The notes: a model not told the origin generated them from the letters alone. A stretch of 64,000 bases of DNA from Azospirillum thiophilum (GCF_001305595.1 NZ_CP012401.1:1623001-1687000); one strand, 5' to 3'. Shown: positions 53,539 through 62,853, counted from the first letter of the stretch. Program-made: numbers and translations.

Positions 53539-55734
53539 TCATGCGCTTCCTGTCTTGTCCGGACCCTCGCCCGGGCCGGCCAGGGCGCGGATGCGCGCGG
53601 CCAACTGGTCGGGTGTGAAGGGCTTCGCCAGCACCGACGCGGTGTCGGCCCCCATGCTCGCCAGCGACTCCGGGCTGTAGCCGGAGGCCAGCAGCACCCG
53701 CAGGGCCGGCCAGCGCTCGCGGATGCGCCGGGCGAGGTCGATGCCCGATACGCCGTGTGGCATGACCACGTCCGAGACCACAAGATCGAAGTCCTGGTCG
53801 GCCTCCAGCAGGTCCAGCGCGGCGACGCCATGCTCGGCGGTCTCCACGATGAAGCCATCCTCGGTCAGCCCCTCGACCGTTGCCATCAGGACCAGTGCGT
53901 TGTCCTCCACCACCAGGATGCGCAGTGGCCGGCGTTCCATCACCGGTTCGACCGTGGCGGGGACTGCCGGGATCGGCCGGGCCTCGGTCAGCGGCAGATC
54001 GATGCAGACCCGCGTGCCGGCGCCGGGCCGGCTGTCGATGGTGGCGTTGCCGCCCGACTGGCGGGCGAAGCCGTAGACCATCGACAGGCCCAGCCCGGTG
54101 CCCTTGCCCACGCCCTTGGTGGTGAAGAAGGGGTCGAAGGCGCGCTCCATCACCTCCGGCGGCATGCCGGCGCCGGTATCCGACACGGCGATCCTTGCGG
54201 TCCGCGGTTCCGGACCAAGGGCCGCGGCGATGCGGATACGCCCGCCGCCGGCCATGGCGTCGCGGGCGTTCAGCACCAGATTCAGCACCGCCATTTCCAA
54301 CTGCACCGGATCGACGGCGACCGCCATCGGCACCGGCGCGATGTCCCAGTCCAGCGCGATGTCGGCGCGGACGGACCGTTCCAGCAGATCGCCCATCCGC
54401 CGCAGGCTGTCGCCGAGGTCGACCACTGACAGGTTCACCGCCTCCTGCCGCGAGAAGGACAGCAGTTGCCGTGTCAGCTTCTCCGCCCGTTCAAGCGCGG
54501 TGTTGGCGCCGGCCAGGAAGCGCTGTCCCTCCGGCGGCAGGTGGCGGCCCAGCAGATGCATGTTCGCCAGCGCCGCGGTCAGCAGATTGTTGAAGTCGTG
54601 CGCGACTCCGCCGGTCAACTGCCCCAGCGCCTCCATCTTCTGGCTTTGGCGCAGCGCCTCCTCGAGCCTCTCGCGGTTGCGCACCTCTTCCGCCCATCGG
54701 CGGACGGCGCTGTCCTCCGACACGGCGCGGCCATAGGCCAGCCAGGCGATCAGCGCCAATGCCAGCGTCGCCGGTGCGACGAAGGCGGCGTCCAGCGCCA
54801 TGTTGCGCAACCAGGCCTGCGTCACCTGCCTCTGGTCCAGGCCATAGACGACATAGACCGGGAAATCGCCGACACGTTTGTAGGCGAACACCCGCGACAG
54901 CCCCTGGATACCGCTGTTGTCGGTGCGGAAGACCCCTTCATCCGGCTGCTTGCGGATTTCTGCGCGCAGGCCGCGGTCGGCAGGAAGGGGATCCGGCATC
55001 TCCCAGCCGAGCGGCGGGTAGCGCATCAGCATCCGTCCATCGTCACGGAACAGCGTGATCGATTCGCCTTCGCTGCCAATGACCTTCCGGTAGAAGCTGG
55101 AGAAATACTCGGGATCGACCGTGGCGTTGATCACCCCGTCGAAGTCGCCGTCGGGCCCGCCGGGCCCGCTGCGGCGCCTGCCGATACCGAAGCTTGGTTT
55201 GCCGGTGACGGGGTCGGCGATCGGGCCGGCGACGGCCAGCCCGGCGTCGCGCTCCCGCTGTTCGTGGAAATCGGCACGGTCGCCGATATAAGTGGACTCC
55301 ACCGGAAAGGTCAGGCTGGAATTGCGCATCGTTCCGTCGGGATCGATCAGCCCGATGGCGCCGATCTGCTCCAGTTCGCCTTCAAGTGTCCGCAGATAGC
55401 GGTGCAGAGTGTCCGATTCGGCGATCTCGCGCCAGCCGCGGCCGTGAATGCGCTCGTCCACACGGTCCAGCGCCTGCGCCATGGTGTCGAACACCTTCAG
55501 CATATGCTCGTGCAGGATCAGCGCGTTCTTGCGTCCACTCTGCTCGGCCTCCTCCTGCGCCTCCCACCGTTCGCGCCAGCCGATGCCGGCGAACAGCACC
55601 AGGGGCAGCGCCACCGATACCGCGAGCAGAAGGCGCAGCAGCCGCAGGGAGCCCCTGCGGTCGGTCCGGCTGTCGAGGCTGCGAAAGGGCATCGCCATCC
55701 AGTGCTTGAAAATCGAATCGGGCCGGCCTCGCAT
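53539..55734 (-). CDS. Membrane hybrid histidine kinase with periplasmic PDC/Cache-like sensor
   Basis: A 731-residue hybrid kinase. Two transmembrane helices (LRLLRLLLAVSVALPLVLFA near the N-terminus and AAFVAPATLALALIAWLAYG near residue 330) enclose a periplasmic double-Cache-like domain (SSLTFPVESTYIGDRADFHE, KPSFGIGRRRSG, GVINATVDPEYFSSFY). The kinase core has GGVAHDFNNLLTAALANMHL with phospho-His, and ATPase boxes VSDTGAGMPPE and KGTGLGLSMVYGF. A receiver at the end has D in VVSDVVMPHGVSG. The start is uncertain: ATG at 55734 or 55698. The ligand is unknown. Nothing in the neighbourhood identifies a target. Confidence 0.86.
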   Translation of the reverse strand: MRGRPDSIFKHWMAMPFRSLDSRTDRRGSLRLLRLLLAVSVALPLVLFAGIGWRERWEAQEEAEQSGRKNALILHEHMLKVFDTMAQALDRVDERIHGRGWREIAESDTLHRYLRTLEGELEQIGAIGLIDPDGTMRNSSLTFPVESTYIGDRADFHEQRERDAGLAVAGPIADPVTGKPSFGIGRRRSGPGGPDGDFDGVINATVDPEYFSSFYRKVIGSEGESITLFRDDGRMLMRYPPLGWEMPDPLPADRGLRAEIRKQPDEGVFRTDNSGIQGLSRVFAYKRVGDFPVYVVYGLDQRQVTQAWLRNMALDAAFVAPATLALALIAWLAYGRAVSEDSAVRRWAEEVRNRERLEEALRQSQKMEALGQLTGGVAHDFNNLLTAALANMHLLGRHLPPEGQRFLAGANTALERAEKLTRQLLSFSRQEAVNLSVVDLGDSLRRMGDLLERSVRADIALDWDIAPVPMAVAVDPVQLEMAVLNLVLNARDAMAGGGRIRIAAALGPEPRTARIAVSDTGAGMPPEVMERAFDPFFTTKGVGKGTGLGLSMVYGFARQSGGNATIDSRPGAGTRVCIDLPLTEARPIPAVPATVEPVMERRPLRILVVEDNALVLMATVEGLTEDGFIVETAEHGVAALDLLEADQDFDLVVSDVVMPHGVSGIDLARRIRERWPALRVLLASGYSPESLASMGADTASVLAKPFTPDQLAARIRALAGPGEGPDKTGSA

Positions 55735-55889
55735 CGTGCCGGCGCTGCCGGCATCGATCCGGTCACCATGGCCGAAGCATCGAAGCGGGGGCAACTCCGA
55801 CTTTCCGGCAGTGGCGATTTTGCCGACAGGACCGGCAGGCGCCGCTGCGGCCGGCGGCTCCTCGAACTGAGGTGGTTTTTCGGCAGAGG

Positions 55890-56669
55890 TTACGGATCGC
55901 AGGCGCAGGCACGGGGGAAGCGGCCCTCCGTCCATCGGCGGCGGCGGATGTCGGACCCGTCGTCGTTGGCGCGCGGCAGGCCGCAGGCGGCGCCGAGCCG
56001 GTCGCGCAGATGGTCGAGATGCGCATTGGTCAGGATGGCGACGCCGGCGAAGAACGGCTCGCGGCACCGGGTGGCGATCCGGCTGCAAAAGCCGGGAACC
56101 CAGCGCAACGGATGGCGATCGAGAAAGCGGACGGCGTCTGCCGGCCGGCCCCGGTCGAGCAGGAGGGCCAGCAGCGCCAGTTCAGCCGCGACATGGTCCT
56201 CGGGCAGCCGGTCCAGCGGCGGGCGCCGCAGGTCCCACTCCAACCCGGCGCGCCAGCACTGCAGAGAGGCGGCTGCATCGGGCCGCGCCCCTTCGTCGAG
56301 CCAGGGGGATTCCGTCGGACAGGCGCCCAGGTCGCCGCTGCGGTGGATGGCGGCGAAATCGGCGGCCAGTGGCACCAGGCTGCGGCGGGTGATCCGCTGC
56401 GGCAGGTCGCTCACCACCTCGTCGATCAGGGCCGCGGCCTGGATGGCGTCGTCGCGGTCGAGCGCCAGCGGGCCGCGGCTGACGGGAATCTTGCGCAGGG
56501 CAGCCAACAGGGATGGGGTAGGCTCCTCGGCCTGGAAGCGGACGAGATGGCGCAACGCCTCCGCCGCATCCGCAAAGGCCGGTTCGTCCGCACGGACGCG
56601 GGCATCCGGGATGGAGGGCTCGCCCCGGCAGGGCGGCAAGGCGGCCGTCTCGAGAACCGTGCTCTCCAC
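55890..56669 (-). CDS. TorD/DmsD-like chaperone
   Basis: A 259-residue all-helical protein that matches the TorD family: EDHVAAELALLALLLDRGRPA, then FLDRHPLRWVPGFCSRIATR and EPFFAGVAILTNAHLDHL, the E-L-A and H-x-W-x-P helices typical for binding signal peptides of molybdoenzymes. The GTG start is supported by GGGAGGAA just upstream. The C-terminus is basic with two cysteines (RACACDP). No molybdoenzyme gene is adjacent in the window. The next gene, downstream on this strand, is the hybrid kinase. Confidence 0.78.
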   Translation of the reverse strand: MESTVLETAALPPCRGEPSIPDARVRADEPAFADAAEALRHLVRFQAEEPTPSLLAALRKIPVSRGPLALDRDDAIQAAALIDEVVSDLPQRITRRSLVPLAADFAAIHRSGDLGACPTESPWLDEGARPDAAASLQCWRAGLEWDLRRPPLDRLPEDHVAAELALLALLLDRGRPADAVRFLDRHPLRWVPGFCSRIATRCREPFFAGVAILTNAHLDHLRDRLGAACGLPRANDDGSDIRRRRWTEGRFPRACACDP

Positions 56670-57000
56670 GCTGTTCCTCCCGGCATTCGGGCCGGGCCGG
56701 GCGCGTGCCGGAACCGGTCCGTGTGGGAACGCTTCACGAATGGATTTCGTGTCTTGGCGACTTTCCTGGCTTTGCCGGGCCTTTGGCGGGATGTCCGCCG
56801 ATCTTCGGCTCTGGCCGGATCGCTGCCCGAACGATCATTGCCCGAACGTTTGCGCGACCTTGCCCCTGGTCTTACCAGTGTGACGGGTGGCGGTCAACGC
56901 AGCCGATGGATGCGATGCAGGCATAGGCCGATGGTTGCCTTGCGGCACATTGTCCGGCCTTATCGTCGGATCCCCAATTCCCTTCAGGAGGCTTGCCGCC
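56670..57000. other. Divergent intergenic region
   Basis: 331 bases between the TorD-like gene and the AhpD-like gene. The motif GCCCGAACG occurs twice near 56825-56850. I see no clear promoter boxes or gene. Confidence 0.4.
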
Positions 57001-57390
57001 ATGCCGTTGACCCCGATCGAACAGGCCGACGCCGGCCCCGAGGTGCGCGCCGTCTACGAAGACATCAAGGCGGCGCGCAATGTCCCGGACGTGAACAATT
57101 TCTGGAAGATGATCGCCCACCACCCGCCGACCCTGGCGCGGACCTGGGACAGCCTGAAGGAGGTCATGGCCCCCGGCGCGCTGGATGCGCTGGTGAAGGA
57201 GATGGTCTTCGTCGCGGTCAGCGTCACCAACAACTGCCAGTACTGCATCCGCTCGCACGAGGCGGCGGCGCGACGGCTGGGAATGACGGATGCCCAGTTC
57301 GGCGAGTTGATGGCGGTGGTGGGCATGGCCAACGAGACCAACCGGCTCGCCGTCGGCTATCAGGTGGAGCTGGATGAGCGGCTGAAGTGA
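57001..57390 (+). CDS. AhpD/carboxymuconolactone decarboxylase-family protein
   Basis: A 129-residue protein with the AhpD-like redox site CQYCIRSHEAAARRLG (the C-x2-C pair and proton-relay His). The helix LVKEMVFVAVSVTNNCQYCI is typical. Such proteins reduce peroxides or act on small ring substrates; with the complete CxxCxxxH motif a peroxidase-type role is likely. The ATG at 57001 begins PLTPIEQADAG and follows AGGAGG. It ends eight bases from the convergent 91-residue gene. Confidence 0.9.
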   Translation: MPLTPIEQADAGPEVRAVYEDIKAARNVPDVNNFWKMIAHHPPTLARTWDSLKEVMAPGALDALVKEMVFVAVSVTNNCQYCIRSHEAAARRLGMTDAQFGELMAVVGMANETNRLAVGYQVELDERLK

Positions 57391-57397
57391 GGTGCTG

Positions 57398-57673
57398 TCA
57401 GGCGGCCCGCGCCCGCGGCACCGGCGCCGACCGGTCCAGGCGCCGTTGCGGCAGGCCGTTGACCAGATCGCTGCGGACGGTGAAATGGGCGATGCTGCGC
57501 CCGTCGCCCAGCTCTTCGCTGGCGATCCGTTCGACCCTGACCTCGACGTCCCAGCCGATGCGCGCCCAGGCGGAGCGGATGCGGTTGGCCAGCTCGCGGG
57601 CGCCGCGTTCGCTGAAGCCATCGAGTCGGCCGCCCGACGGGCCGGGGTGGAAGCGGGGATAGGGCTGGGGCAT
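57398..57673 (-). CDS. Small hypothetical protein
   Basis: A 91-residue protein, MPQPYPRFHPGPSGGRLDGF, with one amphipathic helix (ARELANRIRSAWARIGWD) and beta strands (VEVRVERIASEEL, SIAHFTVRSDLVNGL). The mix of strands and a conserved-looking D-V-E-V-R-V pattern suggests a small globular protein. AAGGAG precedes the ATG. I do not recognise the family. Confidence 0.6.
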   Translation of the reverse strand: MPQPYPRFHPGPSGGRLDGFSERGARELANRIRSAWARIGWDVEVRVERIASEELGDGRSIAHFTVRSDLVNGLPQRRLDRSAPVPRARAA

Positions 57674-57794
57674 GGGCGGGGTCTCCTTGGCTTGGGCGGC
57701 GCGCTGAAACGAAAGGCGGGCCGCTGATGCACAAGGAATAATCCATAATGGACTTATTCTGACATGAAAACCTGATACCGGAACGGTATGCCGC

Positions 57795-58469
57795 TCAGGG
57801 TTCCTGCAGCCCGACGACGGTGTGCAGGGTGTCGAGTTCCTCCAGGGGCACGGCGAATTCGCGGTCCGCCGGATTGTATTCGCGCAAGACCACGGCCTCC
57901 GGGCCGCGGCGGACGAACTCCTTCACCAGCACGGCCTTGTTGCGCTTGACAACCACCACCCCGGCGCCTGGCGCCGGCGGCTTGTGCGGGTTGACGTGCA
58001 GCAACTGCGCCGGGCGGAAGCGTGGCATCATCGATTCGCCCACCACGTACATGGCGTAGGGATCGCGCGCATTCTTCAGGTAATCCGGCCGGACGATCCA
58101 GTCGATGGGGCCGTCCTCCAGGAACATCTCCTGATCCACCCCGCCGCGGGCCGCCGCCCGCACCGGCATGGAGGCGGATTTTCCGGGCTGCTGTGCAGCC
58201 GTCGCCGGTGTTCGCACCAGCGGCGGGGCCGTGGCACGGGACGGCCGCGGCATCGTACCGCCGGCGGCTCCGACCGGAGGAAAGTCGAGGCCGAGCAGGG
58301 CTGCCGGCTCCACCCCCAGGGGATGGGCGAGCTTGACCGCCCAGTCGACGGTCATCTTGCGCTGGCCGGTCTCGAGCTTGTTGATCTGGGGCTGGGAGGT
58401 GCCCGCCAGTTCAGCCAGCCTCTCCTGGCTCAGTCCGGCGGCCTGCCGCAGTTCGCGCATGGTGGTCAT
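57795..58469 (-). CDS. CI-like repressor: XRE helix-turn-helix plus S24/LexA-type peptidase domain
   Basis: A 224-residue phage-repressor-type regulator. An N-terminal XRE helix-turn-helix (MRELRQAAGLSQERLAELAG, SQPQINKLETGQRK) leads over a Pro/Ala linker to an S24 domain with the Ser of the Ser-Lys dyad in VGESMMPRFRPAQ and the Lys region VVVVKRNKAVLVKEF. No Ala-Gly cleavage pair is obvious; the linker contains AAARGG. The ATG at 58469 is preferred; the one at 58511 would overlap the operator. It is divergent from a small Cro-like gene, with palindromic operators between. It may regulate a prophage-derived or a stress switch. Confidence 0.85.
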   Translation of the reverse strand: MTTMRELRQAAGLSQERLAELAGTSQPQINKLETGQRKMTVDWAVKLAHPLGVEPAALLGLDFPPVGAAGGTMPRPSRATAPPLVRTPATAAQQPGKSASMPVRAAARGGVDQEMFLEDGPIDWIVRPDYLKNARDPYAMYVVGESMMPRFRPAQLLHVNPHKPPAPGAGVVVVKRNKAVLVKEFVRRGPEAVVLREYNPADREFAVPLEELDTLHTVVGLQEP

Positions 58470-58481
58470 GCGGCTTTCATA

Positions 58482-58496
58482 CCAAAACGGCTTTGG
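58482..58496. promoter_or_regulatory. Candidate operator 1 between CI-like and Cro-like genes
   Basis: CCAAAACGGCTTTGG is an inverted repeat, CCAAA-N5-TTTGG, next to the repressor gene. Together with the site at 58540 it fits a divergent CI/Cro control region. Confidence 0.5.
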
Positions 58497-58539
58497 AAAG
58501 TCCAATGCCATGGAATAAATCCAGTTGCGAGCAGAAGCC

Positions 58540-58554
58540 GGTTTGGTCTAAACC
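58540..58554. promoter_or_regulatory. Candidate operator 2 between CI-like and Cro-like genes
   Basis: GGTTTGGTCTAAACC is an inverted repeat, GGTTT-N5-AAACC, nine bases before the Cro-like ATG. It also contains TGGT-N4-ACCA. Confidence 0.5.
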
Positions 58555-58562
58555 ATTGCGGT

Positions 58563-58763
58563 ATGACGCTCGACGACTGGCTCACCAGCACCGCAACCAA
58601 GGAAGAGGCCTTCGCCGCCCTGATCGGGACGAGCCAGGCGACGGTCAACCGCTACCGCCATGGCCGCCGGGTTCCCCGTCCTGCCGTGATGGTCCGCATC
58701 GTCGCCGTGACCGGCGGACAGGTGACTGCGAACGACTTCCACGGGCTGGCGGGAGGGGAGTAG
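58563..58763 (+). CDS. Cro-like small helix-turn-helix protein
   Basis: A 66-residue protein: MTLDDWLTSTATKEEAFAAL, then IGTSQATVNRYRHGRRVPRP, which is the helix-turn-helix, and a C-terminal strand region (VMVRIVAVTGGQVTANDFHG). It is the size and form of YdaS/Cro proteins. It is divergent from the CI-like repressor gene. A leaderless or weak ribosome site; start is the first ATG of the domain. The terminator at 58779 follows. Confidence 0.82.
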   Translation: MTLDDWLTSTATKEEAFAALIGTSQATVNRYRHGRRVPRPAVMVRIVAVTGGQVTANDFHGLAGGE

Positions 58764-58778
58764 GACGCTCCGCCAACG

Positions 58779-58813
58779 AAAAAGGCCCTCTCCCGGCGGG
58801 AGAGGGCCTTTTT
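58779..58813. terminator. Bidirectional terminator between the Cro-like gene and prs
   Basis: AAAAAGGCCCTCTCCCG (58779-58795) is the exact reverse complement of 58797-58813: a 17-base perfect inverted repeat with T on the right and A on the left, ending both convergent genes. Confidence 0.9.
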
Positions 58814-58828
58814 CGGAAAACGTGTCCC

Positions 58829-59764
58829 TTACGAGAACAGGCTCGACACCGACCGTTCCTCGCTGATGCGCATGATCGCTTCGGCGAGCAGCGGGGCGAT
58901 GGTCAGCTGGCGGATGTTGCGCGACCCGCGCACCGCCTCGGTCGCCTGGATGCTGTCGGTGGTCACCAGCTGCTCCAGCGGCGACACGGCGACGCGGGCG
59001 ACCGCACCGCCGGACAGGACGCCATGGGTGCAGAAGGCGTGGACCGACTTGGCGCCGGCTTCCATCAGCGCCACCGCGGCGTTGCACAGCGTGCCGCCCG
59101 AGTCGACGATGTCGTCCAGCAGGATGCAGCGGCGACCATCGGCATCGCCGATGATGTTCATCACCTCCGACACGCCGGCGCGCTCGCGCCGCTTGTCGAT
59201 GATGGCGAGGTCGACGTCCAGCCGCTTGGCCAAGGCGCGGGCACGCACCACGCCACCGACGTCCGGCGACACGATGGTGACCTCGTTGATGTCCGCGAAG
59301 GACTGGCGGATGTCCTTCTCGAAGACCGGGGCGGCCATCAAATTGTCGGTGGGGATGTCGAAGAAGCCCTGGATCTGGCCTGCATGCAGGTCCATCGTCA
59401 GCACGCGGTTGGCGCCGGCCTGGGTGATCAGGTTGGCGACCAGCTTGGCCGAGATCGGCGTGCGCGGACCGGTCTTGCGATCCTGCCGGGCATAGCCGTA
59501 ATAGGGGAGGACCGCAGTGATGCGCCGGGCCGACCCGCGCCGCAGCGCGTCGATCGTCACCAGCAGTTCCATCAGGTTGTCGTTGGCCGGGAACGACGTC
59601 GACTGGACGACGAACACGTCCTCGCCGCGCACGTTCTCCAGGATTTCGACGAACACCTCCATGTCGGAGAAACGGCGGACGCTCGCTTTCGTCAGCGGCA
59701 CGCCGAGACAGGTGGAGATCGCCTCGGCCAGCGGACGGTTGCTGTTGCCGGCAAGCACCTTCAT
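58829..59764 (-). CDS. prs: Ribose-phosphate pyrophosphokinase
   Basis: A 311-residue PRPP synthase (ribose 5-phosphate plus ATP gives PRPP), which feeds purine, pyrimidine, His and Trp synthesis. Motifs: [37 protein letters not shown] (ATP loop), [15 protein letters not shown], and the PRPP-binding [13 protein letters not shown]. The ATG at 59764 opens on [15 protein letters not shown]. It is monocistronic, convergent to the Cro-like gene. Confidence 0.97.
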   Translation of the reverse strand: MKVLAGNSNRPLAEAISTCLGVPLTKASVRRFSDMEVFVEILENVRGEDVFVVQSTSFPANDNLMELLVTIDALRRGSARRITAVLPYYGYARQDRKTGPRTPISAKLVANLITQAGANRVLTMDLHAGQIQGFFDIPTDNLMAAPVFEKDIRQSFADINEVTIVSPDVGGVVRARALAKRLDVDLAIIDKRRERAGVSEVMNIIGDADGRRCILLDDIVDSGGTLCNAAVALMEAGAKSVHAFCTHGVLSGGAVARVAVSPLEQLVTTDSIQATEAVRGSRNIRQLTIAPLLAEAIMRISEERSVSSLFS

Positions 59765-59967
59765 CGGGGTCGGCTCTCTTTGCAGGGGTACGGCTCAAGG
59801 CACGCCCGCGCGCTTGCGCGCCGCCGGCCCTTGAAAACGGGGCGGACCATAACAAAGGGTCGTGCGCATGTAAACGTTCCATGACGGTCGGGGATTCCCT
59901 CATCGGGGAATGCCGCCCTGCGCGGGCGGCATGACCATGGTGCCGCCGCCCGCCCGTCCGCGCCGGA

Positions 59968-60735
59968 TCAGCCCTGCAAGACGATGGCCGAAAGACCGCG
60001 GCCGTAATCCGCCTCGCCGCGCAGGCAGGAGCGGCGGTAGCTGAAGAAGCGGTCCTCCTCGGCCACCGTGTCGTTGGGGCAGCGCTGGATCACCGTGACC
60101 CCAGAGTCGCCGAGGCGCCGGGTAACAAAGGCGGCCAGATCGAACAGGAAGTGGCCGGGCTTGCGGGACGGGGCGAAATAGTCGCGGTTGCGCTCGTCCT
60201 CCTCCTCGAACGGGGCGGGGAACTCCGGCCCCACCTCGTAGGAACGCTGAGCGATGCAGGGACCGATGCAGGCGACGATGCGGCCGGGCTTGGCCCCCAG
60301 CTCCACCATGCGGGCGACGGTCGCCTCGACGACGCCGGCCTTGGCGCCCTTCCAGCCGGCATGGGCGGCGCCGATCACCCGCGCCTTGCTGTCGGCGAAC
60401 AGGACGGGTGCGCAGTCCGCGGTCAGGATGCCCAGCGCGATGCCCGGATTGCGGGTGGCCATGGCGTCGGCCCGGGGCGCCGTGTCCGGTGTCCACGGCT
60501 CCTCCACGACGACGCAGGTCGGGCTGTGGATTTGATGGCAGGTGACGAGATGGCCGGGCGGCACTTCCATCCGGGCAGCGGCGCGGGCGCGGTTCTCATG
60601 CACCGCCGCCGGCGAATCGTTGGATCCGAGCCCGCAGTTCAGCGAATCGTACAGTCCGGTCGAGACGCCGCCGGTGCGGGTGAAAAAGGCGTGGCGGATA
60701 TGGGTGATGTCGTTCAGCGCGCCGAGTGTGATCAC
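59968..60735 (-). CDS. pgeF: PgeF/YfiH-type purine nucleoside phosphorylase (laccase-domain) protein
   Basis: A 255-residue YfiH/PgeF protein. Family members bind zinc or copper and act on purine nucleosides; in E. coli PgeF also edits peptidoglycan synthesis. The metal ligands are in TCHQIHS, LTADCAPVLF and GAAHAGWKGA. The start with FFTRTGGVSTGLYDSLNCG agrees with the family. The GTG at 60735 is chosen since the region before it is rich in His/Arg and not conserved. It is preceded by the methyltransferase, lgt and hldD genes on the same strand. Confidence 0.9.
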   Translation of the reverse strand: MITLGALNDITHIRHAFFTRTGGVSTGLYDSLNCGLGSNDSPAAVHENRARAAARMEVPPGHLVTCHQIHSPTCVVVEEPWTPDTAPRADAMATRNPGIALGILTADCAPVLFADSKARVIGAAHAGWKGAKAGVVEATVARMVELGAKPGRIVACIGPCIAQRSYEVGPEFPAPFEEEDERNRDYFAPSRKPGHFLFDLAAFVTRRLGDSGVTVIQRCPNDTVAEEDRFFSYRRSCLRGEADYGRGLSAIVLQG

Positions 60736-60890
60736 GAACGCCGTCCTTCCCTGTTCAATGGCTCCCGATGCCCGATGGGGCAGGGGGCCGCGATGCACGG
60801 TCCGCCCGGTTGGTTGTTGCGGCGGTTATGGTGCGGTGTCTCCAACCCCGGCTTCGTCAGCCTCGGGGGCCGTCTCCCCGGCCACGCCGG

Positions 60891-62027
60891 TCAGAAGCCG
60901 GCCGGCGGGGCGTCGGTGAAGGCTCCGGGCGTGGCCAGTGCGACCAGCTTGAACAGCCTGCCCATTTGCGCCGGATCGATCAAGCGGTCCAGCGCGCCGC
61001 CGATGTCCCGCGCCTGATCATGCCTGGCCTTGGCCGCCAGGGCGGCGGCCCTCTGCCGGATGCCCAGGCGGGTCAGCCATTCCCCCTGCTCCACCGGGCC
61101 GAAGCACTGGGCGCCGCCCTGCTTCGCCGCGGCGGCGATGGCGGCGAAATCGACATGCGCGGTCAGGTCGGCCTCGCCCGGCGCCTCCAGCACGGGCGCG
61201 AAGGCGTGGCGGCGCAGCGCCTGCAGCGTGTCGCCGACCGCCGGGCCATCGGCATGGCCGTAGTCGATGGCCAGCGCCGCGCCGGGCGCCGCCGCCAGCC
61301 GGGCGCCGATGGTCCGGGCCACCGCCTGTGATGCGGGGGAAACCTCGACCACGCTGCCCTCCGGTGCGTCGCGCAGGGCGTCCGGCACCAGCCGGCTGCC
61401 GGAACTGCCGAAGGCCTCCAGCACGAAGCGGAAGCGCGGATCGGAGTCGCTGCTGTCCGGCTCCAGATCCACCAGCCGCTCGAACCAGCCATGATTGGTC
61501 TTCTGCACCTGACGGATCGGCAGGGCGTCGAAGAACTCGTTGGCGATCAGGATGGTCGGGCCGTCGAGCACATCCTCCAGCCGGTCGTGCCACTGGATGG
61601 CGTCGCCCAGAATGGGCTGCAGGGTCTGGCGCTGCCGCTCGCGCATGGCCGGGCTGGTCTCCACCAGATGCACCGTCGCGTTGTCGCGGAACAGCGGCAG
61701 CACCGCCGCCGCCCGCAGCGCGTCGGCCATCAGCGTGCCGCGGCCGGGACCCAACTCGACCAGATGGAAGGGACCGGGGCCGCCCAGCCGCGCCCAGCTG
61801 TCGACGCACCACAGCCCGACCAGCTCGCCGAACATCTGGCTGATTTCCGGCGCGGTGGTGAAGTCGCCGCCGCTGCCGAAGGGATCCCGGCGCATGTAGT
61901 AGCCGAAGCGCGGATGGCCCAGCGCCTCCGCCATGAAGGCGCCGACGCTGAGCGGCCCGTCGATCAGGATGCGGCGGGCCAGCAGGCGGGCCAGTGCTCC
62001 GTCTCCCGCGCTTTCTTCTCCGGCCAT
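60891..62027 (-). CDS. NDUFAF7/MidA-type SAM-dependent methyltransferase
   Basis: A 378-residue class I methyltransferase of the NDUFAF7/MidA (formerly DUF185) family. The N-terminal GHPRFGYYMRRDPFGSGGDF and TTAPEISQMFGELVGLW are diagnostic, and HLVELGPGRGTLMADALR is the SAM loop. Mitochondrial NDUFAF7 methylates an arginine in a complex I subunit; bacterial members are less known. It lies four bases behind lgt. Confidence 0.9.
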   Translation of the reverse strand: MAGEESAGDGALARLLARRILIDGPLSVGAFMAEALGHPRFGYYMRRDPFGSGGDFTTAPEISQMFGELVGLWCVDSWARLGGPGPFHLVELGPGRGTLMADALRAAAVLPLFRDNATVHLVETSPAMRERQRQTLQPILGDAIQWHDRLEDVLDGPTILIANEFFDALPIRQVQKTNHGWFERLVDLEPDSSDSDPRFRFVLEAFGSSGSRLVPDALRDAPEGSVVEVSPASQAVARTIGARLAAAPGAALAIDYGHADGPAVGDTLQALRRHAFAPVLEAPGEADLTAHVDFAAIAAAAKQGGAQCFGPVEQGEWLTRLGIRQRAAALAAKARHDQARDIGGALDRLIDPAQMGRLFKLVALATPGAFTDAPPAGF

Positions 62028-62031
62028 GGCG

Positions 62032-62853
62032 TCAGGCCGGGATGGGGTGGCGCCGGCCGCGCAGGACCAGCCACAGGCCGATCGCCACCATCGGCAGCGA
62101 CAGCAGCTGACCCATCGTCGCCCCGGCGAACAGGAAGCCCAGCTGCGGGTCGGGCTCTCGGAAGAACTCCACGACGATGCGCGACAGGCCGTAGCCGATC
62201 AGGAACAGCCCGCCGATCGTGCCGGGCCGGTTGCGCAGCGCCGGCGTGCGGATGGCAACCGCCAGCAGGATGAACAGCAGCAGCCCTTCCAGCGCCGCTT
62301 CGTAGAGCTGGCTGGGATGGCGCGGGACCTGGAGCGGGTCGCGCGGGAACACCATGGCATAGGCGAAATCCGGCGCCGGCCGGCCATACAGCTCGCCATT
62401 GATGAAGTTGGCGATGCGGCCGAAGAACAGGCCGATGGGGGCGCAGGCCGCGATGATGTCGCCGAAGACGAAGGGCGAGATGCCGCGGCGCCAGCAGAAC
62501 AGCCCGATGGCCGTCAGCACGCCGACCATGCCGCCGTGGAAGGACATGCCCCCATGCCAGACCTGCAGGGCGTCCAGCGGATTTTCCAGATAATAGGGCA
62601 GATTGTAGAACAGCACATAGCCGAGCCGCCCGCCCAGGATGGTGCCGATCACCGCCCAGGTCAGGAAATCGTCGAATTCCTCCGGCTTGGGACGCCGGTC
62701 GGGATCGAGCCGTGCCAGCCCCAGGCAATAGCGCCAGCCCAGCACGAATCCGGCCAGATAGGCCAGCGCGTACCAGCGGACGATGACGGGGCCGACGGCG
62801 AAGGCCACCGGGTCGATGGTGGGAAAGGCTACGACAGGCAGGGCGGCGAACAT
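62032..62853 (-). CDS. lgt: Prolipoprotein diacylglyceryl transferase
   Basis: A 273-residue inner-membrane enzyme that moves diacylglyceryl from phosphatidylglycerol to the lipobox Cys of prolipoproteins. The catalytic and signature regions are HGGMSFHGGMVG and GRIANFINGELYGRP (usually GRIGNFINGE), and PRHPSQLYEA and GLFLIGYGLSRI complete the family set. Seven helices are evident. It lies 11 bases behind hldD and 4 before the methyltransferase. Confidence 0.96.
   Translation of the reverse strand: MFAALPVVAFPTIDPVAFAVGPVIVRWYALAYLAGFVLGWRYCLGLARLDPDRRPKPEEFDDFLTWAVIGTILGGRLGYVLFYNLPYYLENPLDALQVWHGGMSFHGGMVGVLTAIGLFCWRRGISPFVFGDIIAACAPIGLFFGRIANFINGELYGRPAPDFAYAMVFPRDPLQVPRHPSQLYEAALEGLLLFILLAVAIRTPALRNRPGTIGGLFLIGYGLSRIVVEFFREPDPQLGFLFAGATMGQLLSLPMVAIGLWLVLRGRRHPIPA

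Noticed and set aside
59910..59932. Hairpin between pgeF and prs as terminator
   Set aside because: The stem ATGCCGCCC/GGGCGGCAT has no T-tract on either side and the genes are not placed so that it would end one; left as an unassigned structure.
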